A stretch of DNA of 64,000 nucleotides from Erigeron canadensis (Eukaryota; Streptophyta; Magnoliopsida; Asterales; Asteraceae), in the NCBI RefSeq assembly GCF_010389155.1, contig NC_057764.1, forward strand, positions 14,818,001-14,882,000, in the 5' to 3' direction. Position 1 is the stretch's first letter. Every line of letters starts with the position of its first letter. Below are positions 46,560 to 58,119 of this stretch, one piece after another. The translations under genes and the position numbers were made by a program. The notes beneath the pieces were generated by a model. The model was not told where the DNA came from. It saw only the letters and a list, made by a program, of their open reading frames with translations, and did no database searches.

Positions 46560-48988
46560 TGTAACATCCACGAATTTTGACCCTTTGACTTCTATGAAAA
46601 ATGCTTATTAAATTCAATTAATGATGGATTTAGCTCCTTTGAGATTAAATGATGGGCAAAATGCTTAATGGGTCACTCGACCACTCGTTGGACGGTATGA
46701 TTTTAGACGACAAAAGGGCAACGATTTATTTGAGCTAGTAATGTGTGAAGCGGGTCAACCCATGATCCTACCCCACCCCCTTATCCTCACCTCCAACCTC
46801 CACCACACTTTCATTTCCCCCCCATCTCTTTCTCTCTCTAACTTTGTTACAAGAACACACACACACTTCTCTCTCTCTCTTTCTAGATTTCTATCACTTT
46901 TATAGAAGTTTAAGCAAGATTAAGAACTAGAATAATAATCATCATATCAAAAGTTGGGTTTCAAAGTGGAAGAAAAACATTACTTTCGGGTCAAATTCGG
47001 GTTTGAGGACGTGGTGAAGATTTTGGTAAGTTAAACTCATTCTATAATCTTCATTTTATGTTTATGTTCATGTTTCTAGGTGACCACAAGTGGATTCGGG
47101 TCACAATTCGAGTTAAGATTCGTTTTTGAGTTTTCTAGGGTTTTGTGGAGTTAAATCCGAAAATAAAGCTTGAATCAAGTGTTGGGAATGGATTTGTGAA
47201 GTGGGTTGAGTCTAATTATGTTTATATATGTGTATTTATGCTTAAAAACGAGTTGGAAAGGTCCTTGGGTCGATCATTGAGTCAAAAATGGAGTTTTGGG
47301 GTGTTTTAGCTCAAAACCTAGTGCTGTTTGGCTGCAGATTAGGCTCAGTGCAGCGCAGTGGGAGGTGCCAGACCCCACTGCGGCGCAGTGAAAAGTTGTT
47401 GAACCAACAATTCTTCATCAACTTCAAACGCTTATAACTTTTGATCCGTATGTCCAATCGAGTCATATGACCTATCGTTGGAATTGTATAAGAGTCTTGT
47501 ACTTAAAATGTCGAGTTGAATGTGTCTTGTACTTACCCGGGAAAGCGGTTAGATGTCTAAGAGTTGTGAGTCAACCTTAATCTTACCAAACCAACTTGTT
47601 TAGGATTATATAAGCTGACTTTGATGATAATATGATATTTATTGCTAGGTTTCGGACTCGTAGCGGTTGTTGAGCATTTATAACTCTTTATTAACTCATA
47701 ATCGTAGCTTGGAAGCCAAGGTGAGTTCCGTAGTTCCCTACTCGCTGGAGATTCGGGCTGGAAAGTGCACCCTTACGTGTTTAAACGTTTGATTCATTTA
47801 TTGATGGTTGATGGTATTATTTGATTTAATTACACTAGTTATGATTAAATATTGTGTGATCGAATGTTGATTGTATTGTGGATTGATTGATGGATTGTTT
47901 GATGGATTATGCACGTGTTCGGAATATTGTGGTTATTTAGGATAGATATACATACATGGAAGTCGACTTTGCTTTCAAAAGGTTTGAGATGTGGTGGAAA
48001 GGCTGCGGGTGACCCTGTATACAAGGATCAAGGACTCTTTGAAAGCAAGCCCCTTAAGTATATGTATGTATAGTTTGGTTTCTTGATGATTGATGAATTT
48101 GTGATTGAGGTACCACGCATTTGTTGGTTATTGATGAGATGTACGTATCCCCAAGCTATGGGATACGTGAGCGGGAACATACGCACCCATTTTGTATGGG
48201 AAACGTGTGCGAGGCCGTTCGCTCCCCGGGGAACGTAAACACGCATACGTACTAATGTGGTTATTGATGAGACGCAAGCACCCCAAGCTAATGGGAAACG
48301 TGAGCGAGAACATACGCTCCCCGGGGACTTGTACATTTTTGATGATGGTTAAGAGGCACACGATATACACTCATGCATTTGCTTGATCATGTCGCATGTA
48401 CATATACTTTATGCATTCCTTATTGCTTCGCATACTCTTTGATGTTGATATTACTCATGCATAATTGTGACACGCATCTCTCATTCTTGTTGATACATTC
48501 TTGGCTTGTTAAGTGATGAGGTTTACTTTCGGTTACCTATCTTGGTTGATGTTGAGCCTTATAAAGGCTACTTGTAAGCCTTTACTTACCTTACTTACTT
48601 ATCTTGATATTTGTCGATGGCTCCATGTGAACCATCGCTACGAACTCACCAACCTAGTGTTGACTTTGTTTAGTGCACTTTTTAGGTATTCTTGTGAAGT
48701 TGGAGTATTGATGGCTACTTGTTGAATTCTGCTAGAGCTTGGATTGGGACTCACATGGATCCGTGATCCATTGTCTATTTAGGGGTCATGTTTAGTACTT
48801 ATGAGATTAGTTGTAATGACCCGTTTTATTTCTCATTCATGACTTTTTGTTTACTTAGTACCTTGCACCTTAAATGTTGGTTTGGATTCACCAAATCCTT
48901 TATTTTCATGTAGTTTATGTTCTACGATAATTCCACTGTGTGCTATATAATTTCAGTGATATTTCGGGCTCTAGCCCGAGGTCTTACA
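46560..48988 (+). repeat. 3' LTR of the Ty3/gypsy element
   Basis: 2429 bp from TGTAACATCCACG to GAGGTCTTACA. Base changes relative to the 5' LTR are few (a handful in the first 700 bp), besides the length differences described for the 5' LTR. Confidence 0.92.
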
Positions 48989-51370
48989 AACATGTATATA
49001 AATATACCTGTAAAATGTGACCTAGCCCAATGTTGAGGTGGGATCTTTAGCAACCAATTGTATGCAGCTTCATTGTAGTTTTTAAATTCCATCATAAACT
49101 TGTTAAACTCTGGGACTTTTGTTGCTATAACACACTTCCATAGATGGTTTTTGAAAGTTGTTCCCCTCCATTACAACTTCAAATTTTCATGTATATGCTT
49201 TAAACAGTACCTGTGTTCAGCACATGGAAAAACCTTTGCTATTGCTTGAATTATTCCCTTCTGCCTGTCACTCATGAAAGTGTAATTAGATCTATTATCT
49301 AGATCTAAATCATCACCTAAACACTCCAAGAACCATGTCCAGGAATTGGTAGTTTTTGCTTCCACTACTGCATATGTAACTGGGTAAATTCCATAATTTG
49401 AGTCAATACTAGCAGAAGTAAGTACTTGTCCAGGGAATGGAACAGACATTAATACACCATCAAGACCCAATAACTCTCTACCAGTAGTTTTGAACCCCCT
49501 CTTCAAAGATCCTAAGCATACATAAATCCTTTTAAAGATTCTCTCATTAGAATCTGGATTCATTGCTGGTTCAACCTCCAACTTCATTGTTGACCCTTTT
49601 AGCTTTTTGTGCTTTCTGCTCAGATAATCCAAGCTCAAACTTTCTTTGAAGTTCACCTTGTAGAGATGAAGATGGTATTTCAGGATTTCCTGTAACAGAA
49701 ATTGTAAAATTAAAACAATTAAATTGAAACAGTAATTAAATAGTAACACTAAACAGAAATATGTTATACCTTCTATTTGTTGCAGAATACTTTTGCCAAG
49801 AAACATTGAGGTAAAATGCTTGATATATCTAGATTGCAGGCATGTGTGTTCTTCTTTCAAGGTTTTTACCATCCAAGTTTGCATACCATAAAGCTTGGAC
49901 ACACACAAAGTCCATGGACAGGTATATGGATTGGTTTTTGACTTCTTTCCTCTACCACCCTTATTCTTAATTTGAGAATCTTCAACTGCCACCCCACTTG
50001 TATTTAATGGCCCATCTTCCAAAATTGTCCCCTTATCCTTTGTTTTCTCTTTCTTTTTTGACCTGGTGGAGTGACTAGGCCCAACTTTAGGCCCAACAGC
50101 TTCATTAAGAATTGGCATGGCTCCTGCAACTACATTAGATGGCCCAACTTTTGGCCTAACAGCTTCAGTATTAAACACTGGGATCTTGCCTTCACATACT
50201 ACTCTAACCCTCTCTTTATCATTTTTCACTATTTTTAATTCCCTTCTAGTTTCTATTGCATGTGCCTTGACCACATCCTTAACCTCCTTGGAAGTTCCAA
50301 AAGTTTGTGACAAATGAAACCCAATTTTAGAGATTACAGCCTCCCCACTTCTCTTCTCTTTAGACATTTTTTCAACAATTTATTCCTAATCTTATTCACA
50401 TCATCTTCTGGGTCAGAACCACTTTCAAACTCATCATTGTGTAGTATATCAACTTGCAATTGAAACTGTCTCATATCCACTTCCACATCCTCTATCTCAT
50501 TCTTCTCATCAACAATGTAGTCACTGTCTTCACCCTCTTCATCCTCTTTCTTAGTTTCATGACCTTCATCATCCTCATTATCATTTTGATCACTGCAACT
50601 GTCAGTTACAACTGCCTTACCCTTTTCATTCACACATGCATTCACATTGACATTATCTTTGACATTTCTTAAGTTTTCTTGAATACTAGGGGTTTTTATA
50701 GGTTCCTCATGCCAATCAAGCAATAACTTTCTATAAGTGCCACTATTATTCTTTATTCTAGTCTTACGTTTTTTAGATGTAGCTGTATCATCATCTGATA
50801 TCTCTTCTATCACAACATTTGTTTTTCTTGGCAAGAAATAACCATCTAAATTTGTCATCCCATGTTCAATGTAAACACCTATAAGGTTGGCCTCCTCTAC
50901 ATAACTAGACAATACATGGACATCTTGGTCACTCACTAAAGGCTGTAATCCATGATCTGATGAAAGCCCAGGTTTCAGAAAGTGATAGAACATTACCTGA
51001 CCTCCAACATAGCCAGCATGGTCAATCTTGCCTCTTTCATAAGTCATCCCTGGCCATTCAATGAAAAAACCTCCATGGTGAACCTTGAAGGAGAACAATC
51101 CAGCATAAGAATCTACAATGTATAAAAAAATATGTTAATAAAACACCAAAAAATATTTACTTGTTAAAAGACCCTAAAAATTGTTCAAATATAAACCCTA
51201 AATGTAATATTACTCACGATACATAGTATCCAGATCCCATAAGTGATCTTTACCATGTTTTTGAATTGTATATAATGGGCGTGTCATTTTGATGTAGCAG
51301 ACACTACTATTGGATCATGGGTTTTAGGGATTTAAGATGAATGAATTTGTATAAAATAAGGAGCATAAAT

Positions 51371-51547
51371 GATTTGGGGAAATTAGATTTCGCGATATAT
51401 ATAAACAAAGGAAAGAGAAACATGTAGTTAGGTGTGGCTAATTACTGGAGTACTCCTCACATGGGTGTCACGTGGGGGTATAACAGAGAACACTTGACGG
51501 TCAAAAAGTCAAAGGCTGAACATGAATCTTATCTACCTATAAAGGAC
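51371..51547 (-). repeat. MULE-1 right terminal inverted repeat
   Basis: Inverse partner of 37194-37370. It ends 84 bp upstream of the transposase ATG at 51287, so it is placed to act as that gene's promoter. Confidence 0.88.
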
Positions 51548-51688
51548 CGAACGGAACCCATTGGTTTGGTTTTTTGTTTTCTATAATCGAACGGATTGGT
51601 TCAGGTTTTGGTTTCATAGGCCAAAAAAACGATCAAAAACCAAACCGAACAAAACCAAATATATTTTAATTTATTTTATATTTATATC
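51548..51688. repeat. Short inverted-repeat sequence of AAACCAAACC type
   Basis: Sequence such as TTCAGGTTTTGGTTT and, inverted, AAAAACCAAACCGAAC. It resembles the subterminal repeats of small hAT-type elements; borders and target duplication were not found. It replaces the outer end of the MULE-1 right repeat. Confidence 0.35.
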
Positions 51689-52396
51689 TGTGACAACCGT
51701 AATCTGAGCGTATTTTCCCGAAGTACCTTTCCGGTCGTTTTAGTTAATTTCATCTGTGTACGTCGTTAGACCTTAAGACTTTATTATGGAATAATTAGAT
51801 TTTTGTTTTGTTCGGGCTTTATGAGCGTTTAGACTTTAGAAAAATTGTGCGTGGACTTGAGAACAGGAACACTAGTTGTCTTGTGAAAATGCCAACTTAA
51901 GTGAAACACTTAAATTATAAAACAATTAAGGATTTAATTATTAAATATGGTCGTGTTTATAGTCGTTTGAAAGCTATTTAAAAGTTACAAATATTTATGT
52001 CGACAAAGTAAATTAATGAGTCTCAGGTTTTCATAAATTGTCGAGTCAAACAAGCTTTCTTAAGAGTCAAAGAAGGTCAAAATATGGGTCAAGACTTGGA
52101 AAGGCTATAAAAACCCTTAAATTCTCCAAAAATTAAACTCTCTTCTTTTTTTACTCTTTTCTTTCTTTCTCCTGGCCGTGACATTCCCCTCCTTTTTCTT
52201 TAAAAACTTCGATCATCATCATCATCAAATCAATCAATCCATCCTTGTTTCTTTATGTTTTTGTAAGTAATCATTTGATTTAAACATATAAATGTCTATT
52301 TTTCAAGCAAAACGAATATAGATTATATATATAAAACCGTAATATGTATATATATATATGGCTGTTCATATATATGTGTATATATATATATAGAAG

Positions 52397-52585
52397 ATGA
52401 TCCGTACTGCAGACTTTACCTAAGCTTAGGTACTGCCACATTAAAAAAAGTTACATATTAAACCTTTGAATTTAATAAACATACATCACCCCCCTGAATT
52501 TTACATAAACTCCCCTGAATTTTACATAATCACCCCCTGCTTTACCTAAGATAGGTACTGCATGCTTTACCTAACTTTTCCCCAT
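52397..52585. repeat. Candidate small insertion in a TA-rich tract
   Basis: Flanked on both sides by nearly the same sequence, ATATATGG(C/T)TGTTCATATATATG. Inside are ACTTTACCTAAG(C/A)T(T/A)AGGTACTGC repeats and the palindrome ACCTAAGCTTAGGT. It may be a MITE-like insertion or a local duplication. Confidence 0.35.
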
Positions 52586-52769
52586 ATATATATATGGTTG
52601 TTCATATATATGTATTTATATGTATATATAAAAACTGATTTTTGATCAGTCATTTGTTTGTGTTATTTTGTCTAAGATCTATCCGATGATTACTTGTCAT
52701 TAAGGTTGGAAATTGTTCAAAGTTAGTCAATGATCATTGTTGTTCTTTTTGTTTGCTCTCAAATTAGGG

Positions 52770-53345
52770 TTCCTAGACTTGTCAAACTCTCTGGAAATTT
52801 TCTTGTGTCAAACTCTGTTCTTTTGTTTGTGTCGACAAATTCTCTAAAGTGCCATAAACTCTGCACAGAATACTCTCTGCGCCTCACAAAAATTTATAAA
52901 TTCTCTGAACTTATAAATTCTCTGTCCTAAACGCATCATAAGTTAAACTCTCTGTATTATAAACTCTATGTCACAAGTTCCGTGTCTTGTTGAATTTGAA
53001 GAACTTATAAGTTCTATGTCTTGCTGTTTTGAAGAATTTGTTAAGTTCCGTGGGAACAAACTCTCCAAAATTAACTCTCTGCTTTAAACTCTTTGTTAAA
53101 AACTCTCTACTATAAACTGTGTAAAGTCGACAAATTCCCTTCTTATAAACTCTCTAAACAAATTCTCTACAATAAGTTTTCTATCTAAGTTCTTCAAAAT
53201 AAATTCTCTGTCTAAGTTTTCCAAAATAAATTCTATATCTAAGTTTCCAAAATAAGTTCTTTGAACAAGTTGTTTAAATAAACTGTCTGAACAAGTACTT
53301 TGAATAAGTTCTCTGTATAAGTTCTCTGAAATTAAGTTCTCTAGA
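52770..53345. repeat. Degenerate TTCTCTG array
   Basis: Over 30 loosely spaced copies of AA(A/G)TTCTCTG or AAACTCTCTG, with irregular spacing of about 10-25 bp. The pattern resumes at 62036-62150 beyond the nested element. Confidence 0.7.
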
Positions 53346-53346
53346 A

Positions 53347-53351
53347 TAAGT
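53347..53351. other. Target duplication TAAGT, left half
   Basis: Identical to 62032-62036 on the other side of the nested LTR element. Confidence 0.9.
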
Positions 53352-53617
53352 TGTTAGAACTAAAAAATGGTGTTAAAATGTAAATGTTTTAGAGGTGGAA
53401 GGGGCATTAATAAAACTTAGATTTTTGATATAAATACCCCCTTCCACAGATTAATTGTAAGCCTCAACCCCACATTTATCCTAATCATTCTATTTTCACT
53501 CTAATTATTCTCTCTCCATCTCCATCTCCATCATTTATACACACACAAACACCTTTTCACACACTAACCCTAAATTCACCATTTTTTCACAAATCAAGCT
53601 TAAATCTCTACTTATCA
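53352..53617 (+). repeat. 5' LTR of the gag-only element
   Basis: 266 bp; contains GATATAAATACC (TATA box near 53438) and a CT-rich tail with TCTCCATCTCCATCTCCATC. Confidence 0.93.
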
Positions 53618-54189
53618 ATTTGTTTCAGAGCAAAACAACACTCTGTTGCTAGATCCAAAGCTTAATTCGTGCAAAATCTCACCAAGTCTCAAATTTCAAA
53701 CCGAAAACCGTTTTTGATTACTGTGGGATTTCGCTACAGTTCGTTTCAATCCGAAATTTGTATACCGCTTGATTCGTCTTCTCGATACGATTCCATCGAT
53801 ATAAAATTCGTCAAAATCCGTTGAGAAACGAAGGAGATATCGTTGATTTACTTTTCGGAAATAATCAAAAACGTTTTTAGTTCTTCGTTCTGCTGCTGTT
53901 CGATCCAGTCTTATAAACAAAAAGTTTTTGTTAATGGAATACACGTGTCTATCTCTCATTCGATCATATTAGTTTTTCAAACTTGATTCACGTGTGGACT
54001 CTTATTCGATCGATATATATATATATATTTGATTTTTTTTCCAATTCAAAAAGTTTGTGCTGCTGCTGTTACTCAGTCCACGTGTCGAGCATTGTCTGAT
54101 TCATCCGAATTGTTTTTGTCAACAAGTGCATAGTAGTGGATTTGTGTCAGGCAATTCAAAAGGGGCTTGATAATTAGACCCATAAAAAA
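53618..54189 (+). other. Leader of the gag-only element
   Basis: PBS at 53620-53631, then about 550 bp without a plausible gene; the minus-strand frame at 53696-53959 has no family resemblance I can name. Confidence 0.6.
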
Positions 54190-54511
54190 AACCATTTGTG
54201 CCCAAAATTCAACCTTTGACTAACTTTTTATAGTAATTAGTAACTTTTACTAATTTTTTAGTTAGATATAATAAAAAGTAATGATTATGTTTTTATTAAT
54301 GTTTAACCAAAATTAATATTTTAATGTTTCATTTTTTTTTCCATAATTTATGTATCAACATGATAACATAAAAATATAAAAATGTAAGGTTTATTTTAAT
54401 CTCTAATAATAACAAGATAAAAGTACAAACACTAAAATAATTAACAAAATGCAAAGGTTTATTTTAAATTTCTAGTAATAAAGTAATAAAAGTACAAAAA
54501 CACTAACTTAA

Positions 54512-57500
54512 TTAATCAAATATATTAATAACACCACTCTCACGACGACAAAGACTGATATATAGATCTAGACGCAACCTATACATGATTTTCCATCCGG
54601 CTGCACACGGACCATGGTGAAATGTCCAATATGGCGTGACAACAGGCATTGGGTACTCGCCTTGTAACTCCACCATGACAAAATGTGATTCTCCATTTAC
54701 AAGGGCAATTGTAAGAGCTCTGTGATGTTCAACATCTTCCGGACCACACCAAAACGGAAAAATCGTCGTACTGCCTCTCTTGTCTAAAGAATGGACGATC
54801 ACACCAAGCTTATTAGCAATTAAAACACCTGCCTCGGGCATTTTCATCCAATGTTCCGGTGGACAAGGGGAACCAAAGAAACACAAGTCTTGATACATTG
54901 AATTTATATCGATAACGAAAATCCTCGAGTATAAATCATATCGATTTTGCAACTCTTCTCTCATTTGTTGCCGAATGTACTCATAAAAATTGTCTTCATT
55001 AAGTCCAAGACCAACAGCTAATGCTCGATATCCACAGTTTCCATCACCGAAAACATTTTGTATATTCGTAATGTATGGATGAAATACTTGTGGAATATCG
55101 TCCATTAAATTTGAACCACACTTCAGTGGCGCTTTATTTAAGTCCAACATGTGTGGACCCTGAAACTCATATGGGACCTCGTTCAAATCTCTATTTGGCT
55201 CCTTGTTCAAGTCAAATTCAAATGTACTTTGTCTGGCAGGCTCCCTAATCGGCTCAACAAAATCGGGCATGGTTGAACAACTAAATCTCGTTGAACAAAA
55301 CTCGGTACGCTTTTTTTGTTGCGATTTCTTTGGTCGTCCACGAGTTTTATTTTGAACTCGAGGTTCCCGAATGTCAGTTGTATCTGGACTGAAAATATTC
55401 ATCAACTTTCTTAACCAACTTTTTTTCCCAACTTTGGACTGCTTGTTGTAGTTTTCTTTAAAATGTTGCAGTACATCATCACAGCTAACATCGTCTTTTT
55501 GCGTAGATGATGGTGAAAGATCTAGCTTCCTCCAAAAAATGTCAATCGAATCCAAAGTAATATATTGACCTATAGTTATATATAATTAAGTATTACTTCA
55601 TTTAAAATTTTGTAATAAATAGTTTAAAATAATAAATTGCATGTAAATGAGAGTACTTACGTGAACTTATATGCATTGAAAGTTCGCACGCACATGGTAA
55701 CCCATAAGCAGTGTGAAGTCGACAACCACAGTCTCCCTTATGATCCTTCCATCGCTTATGATCCTCAAGAACTTTTTTGAGAGCTTCATTTGAAACAAAA
55801 CCACGCAAAAGTTTGAAACATCGTAGATTATGCTTATGAATGCAAACGACTCTACTATTTTCCAAGCTTTCTTTGATTAATGTTAGTTGTGACTTCACGA
55901 TTTCGTCAATACAACCTAGAAGTCTATCCAAACTACATTTTGCATTCTTGTCCATATATATCTTTAGCTTTGCATGTTGGCTCTCTACCCTATTAGTTGT
56001 GTTATTTCCAAAGTTGAGATGTTGATCAATCCAAACAGACACAAACATTTCCTTGTATTTGTTTAACCAACTTTTATTTATATAATTTAAAACTCCTGAA
56101 ATTCAAAATAAACTTGTAAGATATATATATATATATATTATGTATATATAAATAAATCATATATATCAAATAGAAATGTAAATATAGTAGACATACGTGG
56201 ATAATTGATCAACAATGACTCAAATTTGTTATAATTGTGTGTGTAGGATTCCAACGTTGTAGATTTTATTAGTAGCTTCCATAACGAAAAAAATTCTTCC
56301 CAATCATGTAATGACTTAAAAGATTGCCTACACCTTCCAATTATATTCTGCTCAATATGCCACCTATAAAGTAAATTTAAATTTTATTTTAGTAAGTATA
56401 ATAAAATAAATAAATAAAACTAATAAAAGTAAATAAAATAATGTGGTACCTGCAAAGTAACTGAGCGGCATCGGGAAAAACTTCATTGCATGCATTCACT
56501 AGTGCCATCTCCTTATCTGTAACTATAACCCGTGGGAGCATGCACTCGTCTAGTGTCAGTTTTAGACAATCTAAGACCCATTTATAGTTAGCTGTCTTTT
56601 CGCTATGGATAAAAGCAAAAGCTATTGAAAATGTATTGCTGGTTGAAGTTACGCCAACAATCTCAACGAAAGGCATATTATAAGGGTTTGTTTTGTACGT
56701 GGCATCGATAATCAACACATGTGGAAATGCACGCCAGATATCAAATGATGTTGGATGAACGAAAAATAAATAATCCAACTCATTTGACTCAGTTGTAGTA
56801 AATTCGTATACATAATTGTTAGAATGCAATAGGGACATGAGAACCTGCATTTGAGATTTTCCACCATACTCAACCATGCGAATTTTATTGCGTGCGTTGT
56901 AAATAGTCCTGGGAGTAGACGCATTACTTAAATTTCGCTTCTTAAGTAGCGATAGAATATTACGTGGTGGCACATGCATCCTTGTTAAATCTGCAACATA
57001 ATTAAATTCATCCGCGGAAAGTCGCTTTGCATATGGATGACCCTCCATAAACAATATAGGTCGATGGTTGTGTTCATCACATATCACCCTTAAGATCCAA
57101 CAATCATATTCATCTGAATATCTTCTTTCTAATTCGAATGGACAATTAGTTTTCCTGGTGCCAGTATCTTTACTTGAATCCTTATATTGATATTTGCCGC
57201 CACGTTGACATTTGAGTACAACCCTATACACGAAACCACAAGGTCTTGGATTCGACCTTTTTGTTACAATGACAACACCAAGTGAGTATGCCAACTTTTG
57301 TACCCAATCGACTAATTCTTCACGAGATCCGAACACCTACAAACGAGTTTATATGTGTTACTTTTAAATTACAGTAAACTTAAAAACAATTATTATAATA
57401 ACAAATGCTTTTATTAATAAAAACTCCATGTAAACATATGAAAATAATGATAATAAATGCATATAATAATAAAAGATTTACAATAACAAAACTAAAACAT

Positions 57501-57622
57501 AAAGTAATAAAAATAAGAATAAATTTTTTTGATAAAAGTTATACCTCATTAGTGACAAATTCGGGTGTTCTAATAAAAAAATCATCTTCACCACTTGAAT
57601 CATATTCGGTAGAACCTGACAT
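54512..57622 (-). CDS. FAR1-MULE transposase-SWIM-OTU protein, five exons, intact 874 codons
   Basis: Exons on the minus strand: 57622-57545, 57336-56450, 56363-56197, 56095-55661, 55569-54512. All introns are GT-AG and the exon lengths (78+887+167+435+1058) total 2625 nt, one open frame of 874 residues. Start: ATG at 57620-57622 (MSGSTEYDSS). Domains: FAR1-type zinc finger (C69, C91, H115, H117); MULE DDE core with D237 (IIDATYKTNPY), D300 (VTDKEMALV), the CRWH box across intron 2, and E415 (TNRVESQH); SWIM finger C500, C502, C512, C514, H519; AT-hook-like RGRPKK (about 599); three DLNxxP motifs at 642, 650 and 665; OTU protease with GDGNCGYRA (C701) and SHFVMV (H818). It could be an active transposase or a domesticated regulator; numbering is by hand. 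Confidence 0.88.
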
Positions 57623-58119
57623 CTAAAGAAAACAATATAGTATAAGTTATTGTAAAGATTATAACAATAGTATAATATCTACAAAGATAAGAAGTGTACA
57701 TATTTAAAATAATATTTTGATTGATGTTAGCTAAAACAAATATATGTCTAAAATAATGTTAGATTGATTAAAAAAAAATTAATAAACTTTAACCCCCTAA
57801 AAAAGGGGCTTCCACGTCTATATAAAAACTTCCCATTCCCCATATAATTTTTTTTTTTGAAAGGCTCCCCATATAAATTTTAACCTACAAAAATTGCACT
57901 TTCATTCTGAAAAGAAAAAGGCTGTCATTCCACCCCTAAAACAAAAATAAAAATTGCACTTTTATTTCTCCCCTAAAAAAAGCCTCCACCCCTCTCCCCC
58001 AAAAAACCCTTCGGCTGCCACACTCTTTCTCCCCCAACTCCGGCAGCCACCCTCTTTCTCCCCCAACTCCGGCCGTTCTCTCACCATTGCCGCCCCTTTA
58101 TTTTCTCTCCCTTTTCAGA

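Larger units (their letters stand above)
39457..48988 (+). mobile_element. Ty3/gypsy LTR element (Tekay/chromovirus-like), non-autonomous
   Basis: Two long LTRs (39457-42145, 46560-48988) in direct orientation, TG...CA ends, PPT before the 3' LTR, gag with CCHC knuckles, and protease/RT/integrase remnants in pol order on the plus strand. It lies within an intron of the MULE-1 transposase. The PBS region after the 5' LTR (from 42146) starts GAATGGTGGCC and only its first bases fit an initiator-Met primer site. Lineage is judged from LTR length and the RGRALVGDANEA ... TGTFLLSNHYA segment and is tentative. Confidence 0.88.
38276..51287 (-). pseudogene. MULE-1 transposase (mudrA type), split by a Ty3/gypsy element in an intron
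   Basis: Exons by eye on the minus strand: 51287-51218, 51112-49770, 49689-49008, and from 39391 on to the stop at 38276. All introns are GT-AG. The N-terminus (FKVHHGGFF ... YVGGQVMFY) matches the PB1-like N-terminal region of plant MULE proteins; an acidic region and a basic region follow. The transposase core has GLDGVLMSVPFPGQVL, TFMSDRQKGII and CAEHRYCLKHIH. A SWIM finger (CSCRKWEITGMPCKH, near 39050) and a partial zinc knuckle (KCDRMGHNMRSC) follow, then a Gly-rich repeat tail. Lesions: a frameshift near 50370, a stop at 49171, a frameshift near 39330, and TAG codons near 39118 and 38747. Confidence 0.85.
37115..51547. mobile_element. Two-gene Mutator-like element (MULE-1) with a nested Ty3/gypsy insertion
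   Basis: Long inverted repeats at 37194-37370 and 51371-51547 bound two genes that point inwards: a GRF zinc-finger gene (37446, plus) and a mudrA-type transposase (51287, minus). Sequence outside the left repeat (from GAGTTAATGACATAAATCG, 37115) looks like the true terminus, but the matching outer 80 bp on the right is missing, so no 9-bp target duplication could be checked. Without the 9.5-kb gypsy insertion at 39457-48988 the element would be about 4.9 kb. Both genes carry lesions. Confidence 0.85.
51689..53351 (+). repeat. LTR-like sequence of a gypsy-type element, left part
   Basis: Starts TGTGACAACCG, has a TATA region (CTATAAAAACCCTTAAA near 52105) and a pyrimidine-rich leader, and continues at 62032 after the nested element. 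No gene. The reading near 52730-52930 is a chance frame in repeat DNA. The end of the LTR on the right was not recognised, so solo or partial status is open. Confidence 0.5.
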
